A stretch of DNA of 64,000 nt from assembly GCA_029959085.1 (NCBI GenBank), contig JARWIR010000036.1, forward strand, positions 1,674,001-1,738,000, given 5' to 3'. Every line of letters begins with the position of its first letter. The first letter of the stretch is position 1. This document shows, in pieces, positions 1 to 10,611 of the stretch. The notes beneath the pieces were generated by a model that was not told the origin of the DNA, did no database searches, and saw only the letters and a program-made list of their open reading frames with translations. This DNA comes from Nemophila menziesii. Taxonomy: Eukaryota; Streptophyta; Magnoliopsida; Boraginales; Hydrophyllaceae. A program made the translations under genes and the position numbers.

Positions 1-128
1 TTGACGTCAAGGTTAAGACTATTAGTCTTCAAGCTCAAAAGATAAAAGAACACGGTGAGATAATCACCGAAGCGCTACCATCTCCCTCAAAAGGGTATGT
101 TCTACCAAACTAGTCAAACGTAAGGCGG

Positions 129-1157
129 ATGAACTTAGATGAGATAATTGTTGAAGATTGGGTTGAAGAAGTTGAGCATGATAAGATTAAGAAGCCTAGA
201 GTGGTTGATGAACCAAGAATTGAAGAGAGAAGTAGAGCAAGAAAAATACCCATACATTGCCACTATCCCACGGAGCAACATCAGAAGTGTATAGAGGCGT
301 TAAAACAAGTGAAAATTAACGTCCCTTTACTCGAAGCTATGGAAGGAAGGAGAAACTATGATCTATTCTTTATGGAGTCACTCTCCAATAAGAAAAGATT
401 CACAAGAGCCAAGTCTGTAGCAATCAACGAAGGGGTATCAACACGAGTTCAAAGAAGATTACCACCGAAGCGTAAAGATCCGGGAAGTTTCAATCTCCCA
501 ATCAAAATAGGTGGTATATTTCATGGAAAAGCCATGTGTGATTTAGGGGCAAGTGTGAATATCATGCCCAAAAGTGTATTCAAGAAGATTGGTATTAGTG
601 AAGCGAAACCGACATCCGTAATCTTACAACTTGCGGATCAATCTACTGTTAAGCCGTGGGGAGTAATAGAGGATGTACTCGTTCAAGTAGGTAACCTTGT
701 TATTCCAACGGACTTTATCATTCTTGACTACAAAGCAAATACGAACGTCCCATTCATTGTTGGGCGTCCATTCCTAGCCACCAGCGATACCATAGTGAAT
801 GTGAATGAAGGAACCGTAACTCTTAGTATTGAAAATGATTCTGAAACATTCTATGTTTCGGGAAAGAAGAGGAAAAAGAAGTCAAAAGAACTATATCCAA
901 TCAGAGCGGTAACCAAGAAGCCAGAACCTGAAAGTCTCCAAGAAACCATGGAGAAAAAGATTGAGTTTTGGGTAGGAGACGAGGTAGCATGGAAACATCC
1001 CAATCCCAAACATAATAGTTCTTGGAAGGGACCATACATTATCACGCAAATCATCTCAGAAGGAGTGGTCGAAATAAAAGCTATCAAAGGTTGCAAGCTC
1101 GAGTTGGTGAGCGTTAATCATATCACTCACTGCTGGGGAGGCTATAAAAAGAAATAA
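129..1157 (+). CDS. Retrotransposon protease fused to integrase C-terminal tail (internally deleted pol)
   Basis: This 342-residue ORF begins with an acidic and basic linker (1-60). Next comes the pre-protease segment with VPLLEAM (about 65-71). An aspartic protease of the retropepsin type follows at about 108-243: the catalytic motif is DLGAS at 138-142 and the flap-side signature is VGRPFLA near 211-217. After a lysine-rich linker (245-265) the protein jumps straight to an integrase C-terminal SH3-like segment with WKGPY at 299-303. About 800 residues of reverse transcriptase, RNase H and integrase core expected in between are missing, yet the frame stays open across the join. The same frame is open upstream to base 3 apart from a TAG at 111-113, so the ATG at 129 is only the first ATG after that stop and may not be a real start. 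In a full element the protease would mature the Gag-Pol polyprotein inside virus-like particles. Whether this shortened protein is made is unknown. Confidence 0.75.
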   Translation: MNLDEIIVEDWVEEVEHDKIKKPRVVDEPRIEERSRARKIPIHCHYPTEQHQKCIEALKQVKINVPLLEAMEGRRNYDLFFMESLSNKKRFTRAKSVAINEGVSTRVQRRLPPKRKDPGSFNLPIKIGGIFHGKAMCDLGASVNIMPKSVFKKIGISEAKPTSVILQLADQSTVKPWGVIEDVLVQVGNLVIPTDFIILDYKANTNVPFIVGRPFLATSDTIVNVNEGTVTLSIENDSETFYVSGKKRKKKSKELYPIRAVTKKPEPESLQETMEKKIEFWVGDEVAWKHPNPKHNSSWKGPYIITQIISEGVVEIKAIKGCKLELVSVNHITHCWGGYKKK

Positions 1158-2370
1158 CTGAGGTAACTCGTCTAACTTTGAGGTAACTGAGTCTAAATCT
1201 GGGATTCTACATACACGTCCAAATATATGCGTTTTTACCTAAGAAATAGGCCGAATCTTGTGATTTCCTTCTACAGGGTCAAGATAATTCTGTTGCGATT
1301 CTTTTGGTATCTTATGGATCTCAAACCGACCAATAACGAAGAAGATATGCTCAAAACGGTCCAGCAGTGTTTATCTTTATTTCCATACGAATTAGAGTTG
1401 GGCTTGGAGTCCACTACTTACTTCTCCTTCAATAAAACGAATTAGGGTTTCCAAGACACCTATAAATACATCCTTAAACCATTGTAAACATGTCCTTGCT
1501 CAGTTCTAAACATTAGCTTAAATTATAAACAATAGCTTAGTCCTTTACATTAATATTCATCCTTAGAATCAAGCTATTCATTCAAGAAGCAAGCCGACCT
1601 ATAGAGGAAGACAAGAAGAAGAAGATTGAAGACTGACAAACTCCTCTTCTACATCTCACCTTCTCTATATTTAGAGTAATTAGCTATAGATCTATTCTCA
1701 ACCATATTTCTAAGCTTTTATTCTGTAAGTTTACTTTTAATTGTTTGATTATTATTTTGTCTTTAAATACTATTTGTTATTTTAATTGATTGAGCTTGGC
1801 GTATATTGTTATTATGTGTTTTGACTTATTGTTACACCTTAGATTTGGCCAATCTTAGGATTATTCTTAGTTATTGACAACACCACATAATCGTCTAGTT
1901 TTGATCCCTTGCCTAACAAGATAGCCATTAAGGTTTGATTTAATCACCAATCATTACTTAGGAATCCCTAGTAGTGGAGAGGTTGCTCCTAAGCCTAGAA
2001 AAGGCTAGGTAGAATTTAGAATCCTGGTTAATATATAATGCTTAATCTGTGACAGGTTAGAATAACGATTTAGTAATAGACTCATATTAGTAATCCTAAT
2101 CTATTTGACTTACATTCATATTTAGTTATTTGTTTTGTTTATTTGTTTTAATTATTTAAATGCGTAGATTGTTATTTCATCGTTTTATATTTTTATTTAA
2201 AACATCTAAATTCATCTACGCTTGTTAAATATAAGTAGATCTAACGGATACAATCCCTGCGAACGAACTTGACTTATCATTAAAACTTGCAAACGATCTG
2301 TGATACTTGCAGTGAGTTTCGTGGTTCTCAAGGGTGTGTGCTCTTTATTATTACACCTTTGCACCCACCA
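1158..2370 (+). repeat. 3' noncoding region and 3' LTR of the left element
   Basis: No convincing gene lies here. The right edge is firm: ...CACCA at 2366-2370 followed by satellite. The left LTR edge is not resolved, because I see no unambiguous polypurine tract followed by TG; a GA-rich stretch just before TG at 1348 is one candidate. A TATA box at 1461-1468 and the T-rich, gene-free remainder fit U3, R and U5. A tgaggtaact segment occurs twice just after the ORF (1159 and 1179). The mate 5' LTR is outside the window, so LTR length cannot be measured. Confidence 0.6.
1461..1468 (+). promoter_or_regulatory. TATA box in the LTR of the left element
   Basis: TATAAATA lies in a context typical of plant LTR promoters. 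Transcription would begin about 30 bp downstream, near 1490-1495, and head through the LTR into the satellite array. No transcript evidence is available from sequence alone. Confidence 0.5.
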
Positions 2371-3863
2371 ACACTCACGCATTTTGCCAGATTTATTTGC
2401 AGAACCAAAAATTGATTTTTCTTGTCTATTAGCTTGAGGATATGGTATTGTGATATACCATAATGAAAACGGGTCAATTCGTGGTTATATACTTATGATT
2501 TTGTATTTTTTTTAAAAACGCGCCATTTTGTGCGTTAAAACTCACGCATTTTGCCAGATTTTTTTTGCAGAACCAAAAAATCTATTTTTCTTGTCTATTA
2601 GCTATAGTATATGTTATTATGATATACCAGAATGAAAACGGGTCAATTCGTGGTTATATACTTATGATTTTGTATTTTTTTCAAAAACGCGTCATTTTGT
2701 GGGTTAACAACACTCACGCATTTTGCCAGATTTTTTTGCAGAACCAAAAATTGAATTTTCTTGACTATTAGCTTGAGGATATGGTATTATGATATACCAA
2801 ACAAAAACGGTCAATTCGTGGTTATATACTTATGATTTTGTATTTTTTCTAAAATCGCGTCATTTTGTGGGTTAACACTCACGCATTTTGCTAGATTTAT
2901 TTGCAGAACCAAAAATTGATTTTTCTGGTCTATTAGCTTGAAGATATGGTATTATGATATACCAGAATGAAAACGGGTCAATTCGTGGTTATATACTTAT
3001 GATTTTGTATTTTTTCAAAAACGCGCCATTTTGTGAGTTAACACTCACGCATTTTGTCAGATTTTTTTGCAGAACCAAAAATTGATTTTTATTGTCTATT
3101 AACTAGAGGATATGGTATTATGATATATCAGAACAAAAACGGGTTAATTCGTGGTTATAAACTTATGATTTTTTATTTTTTCAAAAACGCGTCATTTTGA
3201 GGGTTAACACTCACGCATTTTGCCAGATTTTTTTGCAGAACCAAAAATTGATTTTTCTTGCATATTAGCTTGAGGTTATGGTATTATGATATACCAGAAT
3301 GAAAAAGGGTCAATTCGTGGTTATATACTTATGATTTTGTATTTTTTTCAAAAACGCGTCATTTTGTGGGTTAACACTCACGCATTTTGCCAGATTTTTT
3401 GAAGAACCAAAAATTGATTTTTCTTGTCTATTAGCTTAAGGATATGGTATTATGATATACCAGAACAAAAACTATTTATTCGTGCTTATATACTTATGAT
3501 TTTGTATTTTTTCTCAAACGGGTCATTTTGTGGGTTAACACTCACGCATTTTGCCAGATTTTTTAGCAGAACCAAAAATTGATTTTCTAGTTTATTAGCT
3601 TGAAGATATGGTATTATGATATACCAGAATGAAAACGGGTCAATTCGTGGTTATATACTTACGATTTTGTATTTTTTCAAAAACGCGTCATTTTATGGGT
3701 AAAATACCCACGCATTTTGCCAGATTTTTTTTGCAGAATCAAAAATTGTTTTTTATTGTCTATTAGCTTGAGTATATGGTATTATGATATACCCGAATGA
3801 AAACAGGTCAATTCGTGGTTATATACTTATGATTTTGTATTTTTTCTAAAACGCGTCATTTTG

Positions 3864-6060
3864 TCGGTTAACACTCACGCATTTTGCCAGATTTTTTTGC
3901 AGAACCAAAAATTGATTTTTCTTGTCTATTAGCTTGATGATATGGTATTGTGATATACCATAATGAAAACGGGTCAATTCATGGTTATATACTTATGATT
4001 TTGTATTTTTTTCAAAAACGCGCCATTTTGTGCGTTAACACTCACGCATTTTGCCAGATTTTTTTTGCAGAACCAAAAAAATCTATTTTTCTTGTCTATT
4101 ATCTATTGTATATGGTATTATGATATACCAGAATGAAAACGGGTCAATTTGTGGTTATATACTTATGATTTTGTATTTTTTTCAAAAACGCGTCATTTTG
4201 TGGGTTAACAACACTCACGCATTTTGCCAGATTTTTTTGCAGAACCATAAATTGATTTTTCTTGTCTATTAGCTTGAGGATATGGTATTATGATATACCA
4301 AACGAAAACGGTCAATTCGTGGTTATATACTTATGATTTTGTATTTTTTCTAAAAAGGCGTCATTTTGTGGGTTAACACTCACGCATTTTGCTAGATTTA
4401 TTTGCAGAACCAAAAATTGATTTTTCTTGTCTATCAACTTGAGGATATGGTATTATGATATACCAGAACAAAAACGGGTTAATTCGTGGTTATAAATTTA
4501 TGATTTTGTATTTTTTCAAAAACGCGTCATTTTGTGGGTTAACACTCACGCATTTTGCCAGATTTTTTTTGCAGAACCAAAAATTGATTTTTCTTGCATA
4601 TTAGCTTGAGGTTATGGTATTATGATATACCAGAATGAAAAAGGGTCAATTCGTGGTCATATACTTATGATTTTGTATTTTTTTCAAAAACACGTCATTT
4701 TGTGGGTTAACACTCACGCATTTTGCCAGATTTTTTGAAGAACCAAAAATTGATTTTTCTTGTCCATTAGCTTAAGGATATGGTATTATGATATACCAGA
4801 ACAAAAACTGTTTATTCGTGCTTATATACTTATGATTTTGTATTTTTTCTCAAACGGGTCATTTTGTGGGTTAACACTCACGCATTTTGCCAGATTTTTT
4901 TGCAGAACCAAAAATTGATTTTTCTAGTTTATTAGCTTGAAGATATGGTATTATGATATACCAGAATGAAAACGGGTCAATTCGTGGTTATATACTTACG
5001 GTTTTGTATTTTTTCAAAAACGCGCCATTTTATGGGTAAAATACCCACGCATTTTGCCAGATTTTTTTCGCAGAATCAAAAATTGTTTTTTATTGTCTAT
5101 TATCTTGAGTATATGGTATTATGATATACCCGAATGAAAACAGGTCAATTCGTGGTTATATACTTATGATTTTATATTTTTTCTAAAACGCGTCATTTTG
5201 TCGGTTAACACTCACGCAGTTTGCCAGATTTTTTTGCAGAACCAAAAATTGATTTTTCTTGTCTATTAGCTTGATGATATGGTATTGTGATATACCATAA
5301 TGAAAACGGGTCAATTCATGGTTATATACTTATGATTTTGTATTTTTTTCAAAAACGCGCCATGTTGTGCGTTAACACTCACGCATTTTGCCAGACTTTT
5401 TTTGCAGAACCAAAAAATCTATTTTTCTTGTCTATTATCTATTGTATATGGTATTATGATATACCATAATGAAAACGGGTCAATTCGTGGTTATATACTT
5501 ATGATTTTGTATTTTTTTCAAAAACGCGTCATTTTGTGGGTTAACAACACTCACGCATTTTGCCAGATTTTTTTGCAGAACCATAAATTGATTTTTCTTG
5601 TCTATTAGCTTGAGGATATGGTATTACGATATACCAAACGAAAACGGTCAATTCTTGGTTATATACTTATGATTTTGTATTTTTTCTAAAAACGCGTCAT
5701 TTTGTGGGTTAACACTCACGCATTTTGCTAGATTTATTTGCAGAACCAAAAATTGATTTTTCTTGTCTATCAACTTGAGGATATGGTATTATGATATACC
5801 AGAACAAAAACGGGTTAATTCGTGGTTATAAAATTATGATTTTGTATTTTTTCAAAAACGCGTCATTTTGTGGGTTAACACTCACGCATTTTGCCAGATT
5901 TTTTTGCAGAACCAAAAATTTATTTTTCTTGCATTTTAGCTTGAGGATATGGTATTATGATATACCAGAACGAAAGCGGGTCAATTCGTGGTTATATACT
6001 TATGATTTTGTATTTTTTTCAAAAACGCGCCATTTTGTGCGTTAACACTCACGCATTTTG
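3864..6060. repeat. 8-monomer higher-order repeat (about 1,337 bp)
   Basis: Distinctive variants recur 1,337 bp apart. The gtcggttaac variant is at 3864 and 5201, the gttaacaacactcac variant at about 4205 and 5542, and the ccataatgaaaac variant with tcaattcatgg near 3958 and 5295. The same set reappears to the right of the retroelement, with gtcggttaac at 22056. The 5201-6060 pattern is then followed for about 1.1 kb, including a tttttagcacaacataaa variant at about 6068 and 22923. Removing the 12,853-bp element and one TSD copy puts those two copies 3,997 bp apart, about 24 monomers. This was measured by eye from markers, not by alignment. Confidence 0.75.
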
Positions 6061-7788
6061 CCAGATTTTTTAGCACAACATAAAAATCTATTTTTCTTGT
6101 CTATTAGCTATAGTATATGGTATTATGATATATTAAGACGAAAAAGGGTCAATTCGTGGTTATATACTTATGATTTTTTATTTTTTTCAAAAACGCGTCA
6201 TTTTGTGGGTTAACACTCACGCATTTTGCCAGATTTTTTGAAGAACCAACAATTGATTTTTCTTGTCTATTAGCTTGAGGATATGGTATTATGATATACC
6301 AGAACAAAAACTGTTAATTCGTGCTTATATACTTATGATTTTGTATTTTTTTCTCAAACGGGTCATTTTGTGGGTTAACTCACGCATTTTGCCAGATTTT
6401 TTTGCAGAACCAAAAATTGATTTTTCTTGTTTATTAGCTTGAAGATATGGTATTATGATATACTAGAATGAAAACGGGTCAATTCGTGGTTATATACTTA
6501 CGATTTTGTATTTTTTCAAAAATACGCCATTTTATGGGTTAATACCCACGCATTTTGCCAGATTATTTTTGCCGAATCAAAAATTGTTTTTTATTGTCTA
6601 TTACCTTGAGGATATGGTATTATGATATACCCGAATGAAAACGGGTCAATTCGTGGTTATATATTTATGATTTTGTATTTTTTCTAAAACGCATCATTTT
6701 GTAGGTTAACACTCACGCATTTTGCTAGATTTTTTTGCAGAACCAAAAATTGATTTTTCTTGTCTATTAGCTTGAGGATATGGTATTGTGATATACCATA
6801 ACGAAAACGGGTTAATTCGTGGTTATATACTTATGATTTTGTATTTTTTCGAATACGTGTCATTTTGTGGGTTTAACACTCACGCATTTTGCCAGATTTT
6901 TTTGCAGAACCAAAAATTGATTTTTCTTGTCTATTAGCTTGAGGATGTGTTATTATGATATACCAGAATGAAAACGGATCAATTCGTGGTTATATACTTA
7001 TGATTTTGTATTTTTTCTAAAACACGTTATTTTGTGGGTTAATACTCACGCATTTTGCCAGATTTTTTTGCAGAACCAAAAATTGATTTTTCTTGTCTAA
7101 TAGCTTGAGGATATGGTATTTTGATATACCATAATTAAAACGGGTCAATTTGTGGTTATATACTTGTGATTTTGTATTTTTTCTAAAATCGCGTCATTTT
7201 GTGGGTTAACACTCACGCATTTTGCTAGATTTATTTGCAGAACCAAAAATTGATTTTTCTTGTCTATTAGCTTGAAGATATGGTATTATGATATACCATA
7301 ATGAAAACGGGTCAATTCGTGGTTATATACTTATGATTTTGTATTTTTTCAAAAACGCGCCATTTTGTGAGTTAACACTCACGCATTTTGTCAGATTTTT
7401 TTGCAGAACCAAAAATTGATTTTTCTTGTCTATTAACTTGAGGATATGGTATTATGATATATCAGAACAAAAACGGGTTAATTCGTGGTTATAAACTTAT
7501 GATTTTGTATTTTTTCAAAAACGCGTCATTTTGTGGGTTAACACTCACGCATTTTGCCAGATTTTTTTGCAGAACCAAAAATTGTTTTTTCTTGCATATT
7601 AGCTTGAGGTTATGGTATTATGATATACCAGAATGAAAAAGGGTCAATTCGTGGTTATATACTTATGATTTTGTATTTTTTTCAAAAACGCGTCATTTTG
7701 TGGGTTAACACTCACGCATTTTGCCAGATTTTTTGAAGAACCAAAAATTGATTTTTCTTGTCTATTAGCTTAAGGATATGGTATTATG

Positions 7789-7793
7789 ATATA
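7789..7793 (+). repeat. Left target-site duplication, ATATA
   Basis: ATATA immediately precedes the TG of the 5' LTR and is repeated at 20647-20651 immediately after the CA of the 3' LTR. Removing the element plus one copy restores an ordinary satellite monomer (gtattatg, atata, ccagaac). That proves the insertion boundaries. Five bp is the standard duplication for Ty3-type integrases. Confidence 0.95.
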
Positions 7794-7839
7794 TGATGTC
7801 TCCCTAATTGTTCTTATTTTCGACCCTTAGGAGACATCA
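7794..7839 (+). other. Inverted repeat at the LTR terminus
   Basis: TGATGTCTCC at 7794-7803 and its exact reverse complement GGAGACATCA at 7830-7839 enclose a 26-base loop. The copy in the 3' LTR is identical (19085-19094 and 19121-19130). The outer arm is the very end of the element, which integrase must bind, so an internal mirror of it could matter for integrase binding or RNA folding. The function is inferred only. Confidence 0.75.
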
Positions 7840-8284
7840 TTTTTGGTGTTTATTTAATTAATTTGATAGACTTTTGTACTAAATATTCAATAATCCGGAA
7901 TTACCTTTTTATTTCTAGCATTTTTTATTTATTAAACTTTTGCGCGTAATATTGGTATTTTTAGTGTAAAGTTTACAGGTTTTAGATGTTAGCTAGGAGA
8001 GGAATCCGAGGAGAAGGTCAAAGATCGTGAATTGGAGTCAAGACTTGAAGACAAATCCCGAAGATATTATTTTTAGAGCTGAAAATCCACTTTCCAGGCC
8101 ATAGATTGCTGATTTCGAGGTGCTTAAGCGATGATTTAGCCGCTGACCTTTGAAGAGAAATCGTTCCTTATTGAGTTATGGAACTTTAGCAACTGGAATG
8201 AGGTCAATCGGAGTCATAACGCATCGGGAAAAGCTGTTTTAGTGAAGGTGTATCAGCAGTTACGGGATTTTGGGCTTAGAAAGT

Positions 8285-8328
8285 GGGCTTGGACATTTAA
8301 TTAATATTCTATTTTCTGGTCCAAGCCC
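8285..8328 (+). promoter_or_regulatory. 10-bp dyad upstream of the LTR TATA position
   Basis: GGGCTTGGAC (8285-8294) and GTCCAAGCCC (8319-8328) are perfect reverse complements separated by 24 AT-rich bases. They end 17 bases before the TATA position. The same pair is intact in the 3' LTR (19576-19585 and 19610-19619). The location suggests a promoter-proximal binding site or a DNA hairpin. Confidence 0.5.
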
Positions 8329-8345
8329 TAGAACGAATTTATGCT

Positions 8346-8353
8346 TATGAAAG
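8346..8353 (+). promoter_or_regulatory. Damaged TATA box of the 5' LTR
   Basis: This copy reads TATGAAAG, whereas the 3' LTR reads TATAAAAG at the matching place (19637-19644). The A-to-G change hits the core of the only good TATA box in the LTR. This copy probably transcribes its own genome poorly. Confidence 0.55.
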
Positions 8354-9361
8354 GAGGTCTGGACTTCTATTTTTCACACAATTCACATTCCACAAGATTA
8401 AAACGCCAGAAAGAAGCAACAGAAGGAAGAAGAAGAAGCTACAAGAGCTGGAGTGGGTCTATAGCTCCGTTCGTAGTCATTCCAATTCCGAAAATTAGGT
8501 TCTTTTTATATTTTAATTCTGTAAACAATATGAATTCCATTTCTTTTAATTTAGTTTTTAATTTTAATATGAGCTAAGCTTTTCATAGTGCTTGAGAACA
8601 AACAATGGGTGAATCTTAATTTTATGAAATAACGAATGTTGAATTTGGGTTTATGCTAGATTAAATTAGATTGGGTTCATTACTCTTTTCGATAATTTGT
8701 GATTATTTACTGATTTTAGAGTCGCGAACTAAGATTAGGTATTAGTATCTAAGCTATTCCACATATGTGGCGTGTGGATCATCCTGACGGAGGGTTTAGG
8801 TATAGAATTAATTATTCAATCTAGGATAAAAGCTATTGATTCTGACGAACTTAGCTAATTCTAGGGTCAATCAGGTAAAACACTTAATCATCCAACGGTG
8901 GATCATATTTACCCTGACGGGACTAGTGACACTTTAGGATCGCCTTATAGTCCACCCTGACGGGGGTATAAGGAATTTAGAATCCCGACCATTGTAATTG
9001 ACCAATTTAGCCCTTAAACAACATAAGTTAGGAAGTAAGATTAGGAAGATCCTTGCGTTCTCAAGTACTACATCTCATATTGTGTTTTCACTTATTTTAC
9101 TTGCGTCTTAGCTTCTACTTGCATTTAATTATTTGTCTTTTATTCATTAGCTCTAATCAACAAAACCAAACAAACATTTTATTATCTTTTATTTTTCATA
9201 AGTGCATCAATCACTACTTGCTAAACATTGTGATCAACCATCCGTCCTTGGAACGAATCTGTATTATCCTTATTACTACTTGGGACAACCGTACACTTGC
9301 GGTTGTGGTTCGATTATCACTTGCATTTATTTTTAGAACACACAAAGGACCACCAAGTTTT

Positions 9362-9379
9362 TGGCGCCGCTGCCGGGGA
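9362..9379 (+). other. Primer-binding site, tRNA-Asp type
   Basis: TGGCGCCGCTGCCGGGGA starts 6 bases after the LTR end. It is the known primer-site type of Athila and related plant elements, complementary to the 3' end of tRNA-Asp, with one apparent T-to-C difference from the usual form. It primes minus-strand DNA synthesis. A leader of about 110 bases without further recognisable signals separates it from the gag start. Confidence 0.85.
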
Positions 9380-9489
9380 CGGTAGCGTGTGACCACGGTG
9401 TTTATCCTTTAGTGATAAGTGCATTTATTTTATTTTATCAGTTTTACGCTTTTTGTTTGTTAGCTTTTTCAGGTTTTTAGGTTTGGTGT

Positions 9490-10611
9490 ATGCGAAGAAG
9501 GCTATTCAAGGATCTAGAGCCAACACCTCCGATCCTTAGTAATCCAGAATCGTTGATCAGATTTGCAAACAGAAGAAGAAGAGAACGAGAAGCTTTAGAA
9601 GTAGAAGAGTTAAGTAACAGAATGGAAGAGATCAATCTTCAAGATAATCAACTAGGCGCAAATGGCCAACCTTTGGCTCCAGGTCTTATTCCTCCAGTTC
9701 CACCAGCGAATCCTAATCCTCCAGTCCAGATAGTGATGAATCATGATCCGTGGTTCACTAATGGCCCTCCAGAAGTTCCATTCCATGCTCCAGCTATAGG
9801 AGTAGGTGCTCCAGATATTGATGTTCCGAGATTCCGTCCAGATTCGGGTATGCTAGCTCAGTTCCAAAACTTCGGAAATTTTCGCGGAAGACCATCGGAA
9901 GATCCTCTTAGAGCAGTACAGAAATTCAAACAGATATGTGATTCTTATATCACACAAGGGGTTTCAAGAGAACAGATGTATTTTGCTGCGTTTAAATTCT
10001 TTGTCATTGATGGAGCAAGTGAATGGCACGATACGCAAGATCCTACGAAGATTACTAATTGGGACCAATTAGAAATTGCTTTCTTTGACAGGTATTACCC
10101 AAGTAACATGAGGTTAGATGCTGAACTAGAATTGACACAGTTCCATCAAGAATATGAGGAAACTGTGGGTAGGAGTTGGACAAGATTTCAGATGTGTTTG
10201 CGTAAAGTTCCTAATCATGGCTTTTCAGAACAACAACAGTTAAAGATCTTTTATAGAGGCCTTGATGGAATTTCAAGAGAGAAATTGGATACGCTATGTG
10301 GAGCAGGTTTTCTTCAAGTTCAACCCGCTCATGCCAAGATCATTTTAGAGAGAACAGTTAAGAATGAAGTTGGGTGGAGCTCAGTGAGAACACCAGTTAA
10401 GGGAGTAAATAATGTTGACATGGAAGAGAAATTTGCTACGTTTGAGAACAAGATCCATAATACTATAGAGCAACAGTTGAAGCAGCTTACTTTAGCTGTA
10501 AAAGAAGGTTTTTCGGGTAAGAGGGTAGCTGTGCATGCTGCACAAGAGGTTTATATGTGTTCAATTTGTAAGGTAGATGATCATGATGAGGAAAGTTGTC
10601 CGAATAACTAA
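9490..10611 (+). pseudogene. gag: Gag (capsid plus zinc knuckle), ended by a premature TAA
   Basis: This 373-residue ORF forms the structural protein of the cytoplasmic virus-like particle. A basic N-terminus (RRRRER region, about 28-33) leads into a proline-rich stretch (61-98). The retrotransposon gag capsid domain follows at about 120-270, including FVIDGASEWH at 171-180, WDQLEIAFFDRYYPS at 191-205 and RGLDG near 256-260. A coiled, glutamine-rich helix occupies about 320-340. A nucleic-acid-binding zinc knuckle of form CX2CX4HX4C uses C357, C360, H365 and C370. The frame then meets TAA at 10609, three residues after the last cysteine, but continues in the same frame to 11157 and beyond. 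I therefore read the stop as a later mutation, although a natural Gag end cannot be excluded. The ATG at 9490 is the first in frame after the leader; its context is weak (T at -3). Confidence 0.88.

Larger units (their letters stand above)
1..2370 (+). mobile_element. 3' part of a defective Athila/Tat-like Ty3 retrotransposon
   Basis: The window opens inside this element, so its 5' LTR and gag are not visible. It holds a protease-integrase-tail ORF (129-1157), a noncoding stretch and a 3' LTR. The LTR ends in CACCA at 2370, and satellite sequence starts at the very next base. The same CACCA end is seen on the complete element at 7794-20646. The segment aatttagaatcc near the middle of the LTR region is also shared with that element's LTR, which supports a common lineage. 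Reverse transcriptase, RNase H and the integrase catalytic core are absent, so the copy is non-autonomous. Assignment to Athila versus a neighbouring Tat-type lineage is an inference from protease sequence style. Confidence 0.8.
2371..7793. repeat. 166-bp AT-rich satellite array, left block
   Basis: About 33 head-to-tail monomers of 165-167 bp. Landmarks in each unit, in order, are: actcacgcattttgccag, a T6-T8 tract, gcagaaccaaaaattg, a T5 run, ctattagcttgagg, the dyad TGGTATTATGATATACCA, aaaacgggtcaattcgtgg, ttatatacttatg, gtattttttc, and aacgcgccattttgtgggttaac. Monomers differ mainly by point changes, and some have one or two bases more or less in T runs. The array starts directly at the CA end of the left element. 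It was interrupted at 7793 by the complete Athila-like element, and the broken monomer resumes at 20647. No gene is seen inside. Confidence 0.96.
7794..9355 (+). repeat. 5' LTR
   Basis: 1,562 bp, starting TGATGTCTCC and ending GGACCACCA. It matches 19085-20646 without gaps. The first 46 bp can fold through a perfect 10-bp inverted repeat. A second 10-bp inverted repeat sits just before the TATA position, where this copy reads TATGAAAG instead of TATAAAAG. Three ctgacgg motifs lie in the second half (near 8784, 8914 and 8957). ORFs of 78 and 110 codons here are chance or LTR read-through frames with no family signal. Confidence 0.96.

Noticed and set aside
1227..1445. 72-codon ORF after the left element's pol remnant
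   Set aside because: Short, without a domain, and inside noncoding or LTR sequence just ahead of the TATA box.
8341..9385. ORFs of 78 and 110 codons in the 5' LTR (and counterparts in the 3' LTR)
   Set aside because: They lie in LTR control sequence, cross the LTR border into the primer site or satellite, and match no known family.
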